From an uncultured Porphyromonadaceae bacterium (GTDB lineage: Bacteria; Bacteroidota; Bacteroidia; Bacteroidales; Muribaculaceae): a DNA stretch of 13,110 bases. Under the pieces are notes generated by a model. The model did not search any database. It was given only the letters and a program-made list of their open reading frames with translations, and was not told the origin of the DNA. Made by a program: the position numbers and the translations under genes. Each line of letters begins with the position of its first letter. Position 1 is the stretch's first letter. The stretch lies in assembly GCA_902470475.1 (NCBI GenBank), contig CABRGT010000052.1:1-13110 (forward strand), given 5' to 3'. Of this stretch, positions 7,524-13,110 are shown one piece after another.

Positions 7524-8576
7524 TCAGAGTTTGATCTTCTCGATCTTCGTGCCCTGGCGGCGGATATAGATGCCCGGGGCAAGATCGCCCGTCACTTTCA
7601 CGCCCTGCAGGTTGAAGTATTCGGTCTCGGCTGCCGCATCGGCCTCGATGCCGTTCACGCCCGCGCCTAAGATCACGTGTTCAAGCGGAGAATAGTCGCT
7701 GTAGTACGTGTCGTACTCATACGGATCGTCAGGATCGGTGTATACCACCGATATGGCCATCACGTCGTAGGCCAGATGGCTTGCCCCCTCGAGAAACTTC
7801 ATGTCCTCGAATCGCCACGATGTCACGGGCTGTTCGATATCGGTCTCGCCTACCTCGATCAGGCGCAGGAAGGTCTCGCCGGCTTTGAAGTGCTGTTCGA
7901 TGGCGAAGTCATCGACGAAGTCGAAGCAGTCGTTGTACTGGCCCTCGGGGTCATCCATGATGCCGTAGTCGGTGATCACCAGGAATGTGTCGTGCGTGCC
8001 GTTGGTGAATGTCACGTCGAAATCGTTCGAGCCCGTCACGGTCAGGGTCAGCATCTCGCTTTGCTCTGTCGAGCCGTTCGACGTCACCATCACCTGGCCG
8101 CCGCCGTAACCCGTGATTGACAGATGCACCGTGAACTTGCCGCCGTCGGCCGTCAGGTCGATGTACGGTGAGTAAATGATGCCGCTTACCATTCCGCGCG
8201 CGAACACGGGCAGAAAGCCCGACCAGTCGGGGGTGTCGGTGAAATCGTATTCGGTGAAGTCGACATAGAAGTCATCGAGATAGGCCGGCTCCTGGAAGGT
8301 GCCGATACCCACGCGGTTGAAGCCTTCGCTCAGCACCGTGTAGTCGCCTTCGGCGGCTACGGTGATCGGCTCGTAGCATGTCACCTGGTATACATCGGCG
8401 CCCGCAACGGCCTCCCAGTTGGCCGTGAAGCCGTTGGCGGTCACGTCCGTGGCGGCCTTTACTACCGGTGTCTTCACTGTGACGCCGGCTTTCATGGGCG
8501 CGGTCTTGTGCATGGCCGCTCCCGCGGTCGCACAGCATGCTAAAACAAGAAATAACGACAGGTAAAGTTTCTTCAT
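7524..8576 (-). CDS. Secreted FnIII-like/jelly-roll protein with T9SS-like C-terminus
   Basis: This 350-residue exported protein has a signal peptide (MKKLYLSLFLVLACCATAGA). A Cys pair at 14-15 loosely resembles a lipobox but does not fit well. Residues about 41-68 ('ATDVTANGFTANWEAVAGAD.YQV') match the first strands of a fibronectin type III domain. Residues about 267-302 ('LAYDVMAISVVYTDP...YYSDYSPLEHVIL') match its last strands. Between them lies a beta-rich segment (about 80-228) with 'LSEGFN...FQEPAYLDDF', 'GIIYSPYIDL', 'GGKFTVHLSITGYGG' and 'DCFDFVDDFAI', resembling MAM/'choice-of-anchor' jelly rolls of Bacteroidota. A 'GVNGIEAD' linker precedes the module 'YFNLQGVKV...GIYIRRQG' (320-342). 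It is the first gene after the promoter at 8603-8633 and probably leads a three-gene unit. Carbohydrate or surface binding is plausible but not shown. Confidence 0.9.
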   Translation of the reverse strand: MKKLYLSLFLVLACCATAGAAMHKTAPMKAGVTVKTPVVKAATDVTANGFTANWEAVAGADVYQVTCYEPITVAAEGDYTVLSEGFNRVGIGTFQEPAYLDDFYVDFTEYDFTDTPDWSGFLPVFARGMVSGIIYSPYIDLTADGGKFTVHLSITGYGGGQVMVTSNGSTEQSEMLTLTVTGSNDFDVTFTNGTHDTFLVITDYGIMDDPEGQYNDCFDFVDDFAIEQHFKAGETFLRLIEVGETDIEQPVTSWRFEDMKFLEGASHLAYDVMAISVVYTDPDDPYEYDTYYSDYSPLEHVILGAGVNGIEADAAAETEYFNLQGVKVTGDLAPGIYIRRQGTKIEKIKL

Positions 8577-8602
8577 AGAATTTTAATTAATTGATCCGAC
8601 TG

Positions 8603-8633
8603 CAAATTTATGTTATATTTTACAATTTGCAAA
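8603..8633 (-). promoter_or_regulatory. Consensus Bacteroidota promoter for the secreted-protein unit
   Basis: On the minus strand, TTTG (8633-8630) is followed by a 19-base spacer and TAAATTTG (8610-8603), a perfect match to TTTG-N19-TAnnTTTG. The transcript would start near 8597, about 20 bases before the ATG at 8576. The leader is A/T-rich with no Shine-Dalgarno sequence. No comparable promoter is visible in front of the next two genes, so it probably drives all three. Confidence 0.82.
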
Positions 8634-8742
8634 TAAAAATCACAAAATTTTAAGAAAATTGCTAAAAAAATCCTTGTTTGGCCTGCACCGCGTGAGCCGC
8701 CGACCCCCGTTTGCCGGCTGCTGCGTGTATTTTATCGCAACA

Positions 8743-8774
8743 AAAGCCCGCCTCCGGGGCCGGAAGCGGGCTTT
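8743..8774 (-). terminator. Intrinsic terminator of the 518-residue protein gene
   Basis: Outer arms AAAGCCCGC (8743-8751) and GCGGGCTTT (8766-8774) enclose inner arms TCCGG/CCGGA (8753-8757, 8760-8764), separated by one C/A mismatch and a 2-base loop. On the minus strand the stem ends GGCGGGCTTTTGTT, giving a T-rich tail. It lies about 30 bases past the stop at 8804, the expected distance for a Rho-independent terminator. The rest of the 227-base gap (8577-8803) holds the downstream unit's promoter and otherwise nothing I can identify. Confidence 0.85.
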
Positions 8775-8803
8775 GTGGCGGATATAATCCTATAAGTAAG
8801 GGC

Positions 8804-10360
8804 TTACCTTATTACAACCTTTTCGACCGTTGAACCCTGGCGGCGGATATAGAGGCCTTCGGTAGGATTCTCTACCCGTACGCCCTGCAGGTTGAAGTAT
8901 TCGGCCGGTGCGGTCGCGTCGGTGCTGATGTCGCTCACACCCTCGGATGTTTTGGTGATGACGACCTTGAAGGCATCGTTATAGCCCGCAAACAGCGGCG
9001 ACATCGTGTTGGCCGGACGCATCATCAGCGTCATGCGCGGGAAGGTGACCGTGGCCGTGTTGCTTTCGTAGGCGATGCTGCCCCAGTAGCCGCGTTCGGT
9101 TATCTGTTCTTCGGTGCGGCCGTTGATGATGTTGTAGTGGGCCGCGCTGCCTGCGATCATTCTTACACCGTCGTCATAGGTGATGTCGGTCGGGTTGATC
9201 TCGACATATACCTTGTCGGGACGCTCGGCATTTATCACGAAGAACGAGTTGACTTCGCCGTCGACGGGCTTAAGTTTGGAATATGCTTTGGTGAACTGGT
9301 CGTCGGTTGTCCACGGGTTGATGAGGCGGAAGATGTCTTTCCCGTTGTATTTCTGCACCCTTACATTCGGCACCGTGATGATGGGGAACTCATCGTAGTA
9401 CGACGACAGGTAGTCGTCCGTGAAGTCCGCCGTGCCGTAGTCGCTCCAGTTGCTGTCGAAGTTATATGTGCCGATATTGTAGTCCTTGGCGCCGTCTTCA
9501 CCTTCGAAAGTCATCACTACGGTGTAAGTGCCTGTTGCGGCCAGGCTGAAGTAGATGGCCTCCGGCTTGGCGAGGATGGCGATGCTTTCATCGGTCCGCT
9601 GGGCTTCGATCACGGCCTTGAGATCGTCGCCGGGCTCGCCGGCCGCGTCGAGTTCATATGCTTTCGGATAGATGCCGACCTTTACGTTGGCCGCGTCCAC
9701 AAAGCCCGGTTTTACTTTCAGCTGTGTGGCATCCTTGGTCTCGCCGATGATATCCAGCGATGTGCGGTAGTCCTTGTATTCGCCTTCGAGCTGCACGGTC
9801 TCGTTGCCGAAGCCTACCACGTTTTCTACCACGTCCGGATCATCCACATAATAGAGAATGCCGAAGGTGAACAGGCCCATCGCCTCGTCGTAGCCCGAGC
9901 CGACTCCCTCCACTGAATAGTGGATGCTGATGTCGTCGTACATCACGGGCTTTCCGCCGTAGGTATATCCGGTGTCGCCCGAACCGATCTGATAGTTGCT
10001 GATGAAGGGCATGCCCGCCATCCTGACGCCGTTGAACAGGCCGTCGAAGTACCATGAGTCTACGCCCATGCCCATTCCCGAAGGGTCGGTCGTGCACCAG
10101 TACACCGTCACGTCGACGGCTTTCGTCATTCCGAGGTCGTTGTTGAAGCGGCCGTTCTTGAGGACTTCCCACGACGAGAAACTGCCTCCGAGGTCTTTGG
10201 GCGGCGTCTTCATCGAGGGCGCTTTCTGTCCCGCGTCACAGAGCGTCTCGAGCTGAGTGCGGTCGATTAACTTTGATGCCGGGAGAGTTGGGAGTGCGTC
10301 GGCGACGGCTGTTGCCGCGCACAGCATAGTGGCTGCGATAATAGTGTAAAGCTTTTTCAT
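8804..10360 (-). CDS. Secreted protein of unknown function with T9SS-like C-terminus
   Basis: This 518-residue exported protein starts at the ATG at 10360, giving the signal peptide MKKLYTIIAATMLCAATAVA. An in-frame ATG at 10414 would add 18 residues, but it lies upstream of the promoter's -7 box, so it cannot be on the main transcript. I do not recognise the family. Visible features include a region about 55-190 rich in Gly and aromatics ('GVDSWYFDGLFNGVRMAG', 'YDDISIHYSVEGVGSGYDEA') and residues 304-350 ('WSDYGTADFTDDYLSSYY...VRVQKYNGKDIFRLINPW'). The latter has the shape of a module I associate with Bacteroidota surface proteins ('W..lGta.ftDD...yrl.NPy'). 'AGYNDAFKVVI' (458-468) recalls 'NGYNDAFEALI' in the 893-residue protein. 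A 'GVSDISTD' linker precedes 'YFNLQGVRV...GLYIRRQG' (488-509). It has its own promoter and terminator, so it is a single-gene unit. No enzymatic motif is visible. Confidence 0.9.
   Translation of the reverse strand: MKKLYTIIAATMLCAATAVADALPTLPASKLIDRTQLETLCDAGQKAPSMKTPPKDLGGSFSSWEVLKNGRFNNDLGMTKAVDVTVYWCTTDPSGMGMGVDSWYFDGLFNGVRMAGMPFISNYQIGSGDTGYTYGGKPVMYDDISIHYSVEGVGSGYDEAMGLFTFGILYYVDDPDVVENVVGFGNETVQLEGEYKDYRTSLDIIGETKDATQLKVKPGFVDAANVKVGIYPKAYELDAAGEPGDDLKAVIEAQRTDESIAILAKPEAIYFSLAATGTYTVVMTFEGEDGAKDYNIGTYNFDSNWSDYGTADFTDDYLSSYYDEFPIITVPNVRVQKYNGKDIFRLINPWTTDDQFTKAYSKLKPVDGEVNSFFVINAERPDKVYVEINPTDITYDDGVRMIAGSAAHYNIINGRTEEQITERGYWGSIAYESNTATVTFPRMTLMMRPANTMSPLFAGYNDAFKVVITKTSEGVSDISTDATAPAEYFNLQGVRVENPTEGLYIRRQGSTVEKVVIR
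8807..8902 (-). repeat. Conserved C-terminal module (copy in the 518-residue protein)
   Basis: This is one of four copies of a roughly 32-residue ending '[YF]NLQG..V....PtxG[IL]YIRR.G...[EK]K[VI]..'. The others are at 3841-3939, 6601-6696 and 7527-7622. The DNA is also alike: a 19-base stretch is identical at 8835-8853 and 7552-7570, a 25-base stretch is identical at 8880-8904 and 7600-7624, and a 14-base core of the first recurs at 6629-6642. The module resembles the T9SS type A sorting domain, which is removed when cargo is attached to the cell surface. That role is inferred from similarity to family patterns. Confidence 0.75.
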
Positions 10361-10384
10361 AGAATGTGTTTTAAAGATCTGTGG

Positions 10385-10415
10385 CAAAATTATACAAAAT
10401 TTTGCAAATAGCAAA
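10385..10415 (-). promoter_or_regulatory. Consensus Bacteroidota promoter for the 518-residue protein
   Basis: On the minus strand, TTTG (10415-10412) is followed by a 19-base spacer and TAATTTTG (10392-10385), a perfect match to TTTG-N19-TAnnTTTG. The transcript would start near 10379, about 18 bases before the ATG at 10360. This placement decides the start of the downstream gene. The 10-mer TATTTGCAAA inside the spacer also occurs at the other consensus promoter (8635-8626). Confidence 0.82.
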
Positions 10416-10495
10416 CAAAAAATCGCAAAAATGTCATAAAACTGGTGTAATTGTCAGTAAAATCACGAAATCCCCGGCGTATACATAAATAAAAA

Positions 10496-10522
10496 GCTGC
10501 GCGGAGCGAATCTCCGCGCAGC
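10496..10522 (-). terminator. Intrinsic terminator of the phosphodiester glycosidase gene
   Basis: Perfect 11-base G/C-rich arms (GCTGCGCGGAG at 10496-10506 and its complement at 10512-10522) enclose a 5-base loop. On the minus strand the stem is followed by TTTTTATTTATG. It lies 22 bases past the stop codon. This is a textbook Rho-independent terminator. The remaining bases up to the next promoter (10416-10495) show nothing else. Confidence 0.92.
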
Positions 10523-10544
10523 CGTTGATTTTAGCGCATTTCTA

Positions 10545-12959
10545 TCAATACGCCACCTTGGCGCTGCGGCCGTCGGCGGTCAGCACTACCATGCCGTGGC
10601 CTTCGGGCAGGGCTATCGAGCGGCCCGAGCCGGTGGCTATCACGCGGCCTGTCAGGTCGGCTACGGTGATCGTGCGGGCTTCGGCGGCGAGTATGGCCGT
10701 GGTGCCGGTGACGGTCACCTGCAGGCCGTCGGCGCGGTCGGCGCTGATGTCGCTCACGCCCGCCTCGATGTCATAGTTCTGCTTGATGGACTTGACGGTG
10801 ACATGGCAGGCCGTGCCAACCTCATTGCCGAACTGCATCTGGAACTGGCGCAGCGTGATCGGGTAAATCGTCTGGTCGTTCACGTCGAAATAGTCGGCCA
10901 GTCTTACGCGCAGCAGCTGAGGTGCGCCGGCCACGTTGTTGAATTCGGCCGTTACCTGGGCCGGATCGTTGGCTGAGTTCATCGCCACGCTGAACTTGTT
11001 GATCACCGTGTTGGCCGGGTCGATCTCGAAATCGATGGCTTCGGGGATGCCGTAGGTCGCCGTCATGGGCTGCAGGGTCATTTTCGGGCCGCGGGTGAGC
11101 TTGATGGTGAAGTCGAAGTTGATGGCTTCGCCGTCGGCAGTCGCCGTGGCGTCGGTCACGTCGGCTTTGCTCAGGCGCCAGCTGTCAAACTGGCTCATGT
11201 CGAGCAGCGGCGATGTAACATCCGTGTGGTTCTCGACGGTGATACCCTGTTCCAGGGTGATCTCGCCCAGGGTGCCGGTGACGGTGGTGGTGCCGTTGGC
11301 CACGGCGGTCACTATGCCGTCAGCGCCTACGGTAGCCACCGATGCGTCGGCCGACGCCCATGACAGGGCCGCCGGGTTCAGGTCGATGGTCGAATTGCCC
11401 ACCGTCGAGGTCAGGCCGATGGTGTAGGGATGCTGTTCGTCTACGATCACCGAGGCCGATTTCAGCTCGGCCGTGCTGGCGTTGTCGATGTAGACAGGCA
11501 GGCTCACCGTCACGTCGCCGTACGTCGCTGTCAGCGCGTGCAGGCCTTCGCCCGTCACGTACAGCGTCTTGCCGTCGTTGATGATCTCGCCCAGCTCGGC
11601 TCCGCAGCTGAGCTGATAGTCCTTGAAGTCGGTGTCGAGCACCAGACCGTACTTGTTGAACGCGATCATGCGCGGGGTGTACATGCCCAGGTGCGGCAGT
11701 GTCGGTGTGTAGTCCATGAATGCCAGTTCGGCCACCTCGGTGTCCTCGGGAGCTTCGAGTACGGCATACACGGAGTTGGCCGTGGCGCGTTCCTTGCCGT
11801 CGGAGCAGTGGTTGCGTACCCCCAGAGCCTCGGTGTAGAGCGTCGACGAGCCGCCGCCGTCGAGGTTGAGACCCTCGGCGCAGCCGGCGAAGATAAGCAG
11901 GTCGCCCAGGGTGCCGGTGGTACAGCCCACCGATGAAAGGGCGCGGCCGTCGACCACCATCATCACGATCTTCGAGCCGTCGGCGCTCACGCCGATGCCC
12001 GTGCGCGGATGCTTGGCGCTGGCGTCACCGCGCTCACCCTCGCTGTTGAGGTTCACGCCGCCGCCTACGTTCTTCGGGTTGCCCGACACTACGCATGAGG
12101 GAACTATGCGCTCGCCCTCGGGAGTTTCGGTGATATTGTCGAAGGTCACCACGTCGCCCGGCTTCAGGTTGTTCACGAAGTCGTTGGCATTGCCGCGGCC
12201 CAGGATCACGAAGCCGTCGTCAGGTACCGTGAGATCGCCCGTGTGGCTGGCCGTCGAGGTCACTTCCAGGCGGTAGCTGCATCCGGCCCAGAAGTTGTCG
12301 CCCTCGACAAGGCGTGCCGTCACTTCCGAGCAGTTGTCGGCCAGCGACGTCTGGTTCGACGATCCCCAGAATTTGTTGGTGTAAAGGGTCACGCCGTTGT
12401 TGGGCGCGTCATTGTTGATGGCCTTGAACGCCACCGTCTGGTCGCCGAAGCTGGCGGTTCCTTTTTGGAAATTAAGTCGGCAGATGCGTGCCACACCCTC
12501 GATGTCGACCGAAAACTGATACCAGCTGTTGGATGTGCGCAGAACCTCGCGGTCGACCGTGAACGCATTGATCGGCGTCCCCACGATGCTCGACCCGTTG
12601 GTGGCTTTACCGCCTGTGTGGTAAAAGTCGCCGTTGGCGCCGCAGAAGTAGTGCAGCCCGTCATGCGACGCTTTCTTGGCCAGGTCCGACGTGCAGCCGT
12701 TGCCGGCAAGCTTGCCGCCGCCGCTGAGCGTGCGGATCGATACGCCCGGGGTCGTCTGGTCTATGGTCAGGTAAAATACATTCATCTGGGCCGGTCCGGT
12801 CAGGCGCAGCTGGGTCTGGGTTGTGCCGGGACCCACCTTGGCATGGAACACGGTATCCACATCGTACGTGCCGGTGGAGGTCGTCACTGTTGTGCCGCGC
12901 GCTCCGGCCGCCAGCGTGCCGAGTCCGATGAATAGAGCGGGAAGTAAAAGATGCTTCAT
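10545..12959 (-). CDS. Secreted phosphodiester glycosidase (NAGPA domain) with Ig-like domain
   Basis: This 804-residue exported protein has a signal peptide (MKHLLLPALFIGLGTLAAGA) followed by a phosphodiester glycosidase domain related to the mammalian 'uncovering enzyme' NAGPA (about 55-402). Its signatures are 'CGANGDFY' (106-113), 'HPRTGIGVSADG' (317-328), 'VDGR' (336-339), 'NLDGGGSST' (365-373) and 'NHCSDGKERATANSVYAV' (383-400). The family cleaves the glycosidic bond of sugar-1-phosphodiesters; the bacterial substrate here is unknown. A beta-rich region (about 408-495) follows, then a Big_2-like bacterial Ig domain (about 500-577, with 'WASADASVATVGADGIVTAV'), another beta-rich domain (about 585-730) and a 'GVSDISAD' linker. 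The end, 'ITVADLTGRVIATG...LPEGHGMVVLTADG', resembles a T9SS type A sorting domain but lacks the YIRR motif of the neighbours. It has its own promoter and terminator. Polysaccharide or teichoic-acid-like substrates are possible targets, by inference only. Confidence 0.93.
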   Translation of the reverse strand: MKHLLLPALFIGLGTLAAGARGTTVTTSTGTYDVDTVFHAKVGPGTTQTQLRLTGPAQMNVFYLTIDQTTPGVSIRTLSGGGKLAGNGCTSDLAKKASHDGLHYFCGANGDFYHTGGKATNGSSIVGTPINAFTVDREVLRTSNSWYQFSVDIEGVARICRLNFQKGTASFGDQTVAFKAINNDAPNNGVTLYTNKFWGSSNQTSLADNCSEVTARLVEGDNFWAGCSYRLEVTSTASHTGDLTVPDDGFVILGRGNANDFVNNLKPGDVVTFDNITETPEGERIVPSCVVSGNPKNVGGGVNLNSEGERGDASAKHPRTGIGVSADGSKIVMMVVDGRALSSVGCTTGTLGDLLIFAGCAEGLNLDGGGSSTLYTEALGVRNHCSDGKERATANSVYAVLEAPEDTEVAELAFMDYTPTLPHLGMYTPRMIAFNKYGLVLDTDFKDYQLSCGAELGEIINDGKTLYVTGEGLHALTATYGDVTVSLPVYIDNASTAELKSASVIVDEQHPYTIGLTSTVGNSTIDLNPAALSWASADASVATVGADGIVTAVANGTTTVTGTLGEITLEQGITVENHTDVTSPLLDMSQFDSWRLSKADVTDATATADGEAINFDFTIKLTRGPKMTLQPMTATYGIPEAIDFEIDPANTVINKFSVAMNSANDPAQVTAEFNNVAGAPQLLRVRLADYFDVNDQTIYPITLRQFQMQFGNEVGTACHVTVKSIKQNYDIEAGVSDISADRADGLQVTVTGTTAILAAEARTITVADLTGRVIATGSGRSIALPEGHGMVVLTADGRSAKVAY

Positions 12960-12990
12960 GGTAAAATAGTTGTTGTGGTTATTATCTGCG

Positions 12991-12998
12991 CAAAGATA
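12991..12998 (-). promoter_or_regulatory. Promoter -7 box for the phosphodiester glycosidase gene
   Basis: TATCTTTG (12998-12991 on the minus strand) matches the Bacteroidota -7 consensus TAnnTTTG perfectly. No TTTG is found 19-21 bases upstream; that stretch is a T-run (13010-13017, about TTTTTTTT), so the -33 element is weak. The transcript would start near 12985, giving a leader of about 26 bases before the ATG at 12959. Confidence 0.65.
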
Positions 12999-13110
12999 CA
13001 GAATTTAAATTAAAAAAAAGTAAAATCTCCCAAAAAATACAGGGAAAGCAGGCGTGAAAGATTCCAATAAGAAGTGCAACGGCCTTCTCCTCACTCCTCC
13101 TCAGGGTAAG
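12999..13110. other. Terminal region without a supported gene
   Basis: This stretch holds an A/T-rich area (about 13000-13040) next to the glycosidase promoter and a mixed-composition end. On the minus strand a frame reading YPEEE then TGA (13108-13091) could be the last codons of an upstream gene, but five codons are not enough to support it. No hairpin with a T-tract is visible. Confidence 0.4.

Noticed and set aside
8530..8541. Lipobox in the 350-residue protein (VLACC)
   Set aside because: Leu at -2 does not fit the usual [LVI][ASTVI][GAS]C pattern, and a normal signal peptidase I site (ATAGA/A) follows.
9137..9916. 259-codon plus-strand frame opposite the 518-residue protein gene
   Set aside because: It is an antisense shadow with no start context or domain. 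The minus-strand gene has a signal peptide, promoter and terminator.
10361..10414. 18-codon N-terminal extension of the 518-residue protein
   Set aside because: The upstream ATG lies beyond the promoter's -7 box (10385-10392) and would bury a clear signal peptide that starts at 10360.
13091..13110. C-terminal codons of a further minus-strand gene (YPEEE-stop)
   Set aside because: Only five codons are visible. A TGA in some frame is expected by chance, so I list it only as unsupported sequence.
1..13110. CRISPR array, tRNA, rRNA, insertion sequence or prophage
   Set aside because: I saw no regularly spaced repeats, no tRNA-like cloverleaf or rRNA sequence, no transposase or integrase, and no terminal inverted repeats in any frame or gap.

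Overview
The window looks like a chromosomal segment of a gut-type Bacteroidales bacterium, possibly Muribaculaceae (the family is a guess). The evidence is as follows. The division-gene order and the proteins are Bacteroidota-like. Four promoters match the Bacteroidota pattern TTTG, 19-21 bases, TAnnTTTG. Starts are preceded by A/T-rich leaders without a Shine-Dalgarno sequence. Several secreted proteins end in a short '[YF]NLQG...G[IL]YIRR.G' C-terminal module resembling type IX secretion (T9SS) sorting domains. Overall G+C is high (around 60% by eye), except in one A+T-rich block. Every gene I can support lies on the minus strand, so transcription runs from high to low coordinates.

Region 1 (1-3683) is the head of a division and cell wall (dcw) cluster. 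In transcription order it holds a promoter, rsmH (16S rRNA methyltransferase), a small FtsL-like membrane protein, ftsI (a class B transpeptidase with a C-terminal PASTA domain), and the first 42 codons of murE running off the window edge. ftsL/ftsI overlap by ATGA and ftsI/murE by TGATG, so translation is probably coupled. mraZ, which usually precedes rsmH, is absent: a good promoter sits directly in front of rsmH.

Region 2 (3780-8633) is a probable three-gene transcription unit for secreted beta-rich proteins. One promoter lies in front of the 350-residue protein. It is followed by a 286-residue and an 893-residue protein, with small hairpins between the genes and a perfect 32-base palindrome at the end. 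All three have signal peptides and the same C-terminal module. The 286-residue protein carries one copy, and the 893-residue protein two copies, of what looks like the same beta-sandwich domain. The two-copy part of the large gene is strikingly A+T-rich compared with its own C-terminal half and signal peptide, which suggests a mosaic gene.

Region 3 (8743-10415) is a single gene for a 518-residue secreted protein of unknown function with the same C-terminal module, its own consensus promoter and a classic hairpin/T-tract terminator. Region 4 (10496-12998) is a single gene for a secreted phosphodiester glycosidase (NAGPA domain) with a bacterial Ig-like domain and a divergent T9SS-like C-terminus; it also has its own promoter and terminator. 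The last ~110 bases (12999-13110) hold no gene I can support.

The dcw genes serve peptidoglycan synthesis at the septum. The five exported proteins look like a surface or secreted set that may share an export or anchoring route. No T9SS machinery is visible in the window, so that route is inferred only from the C-termini.
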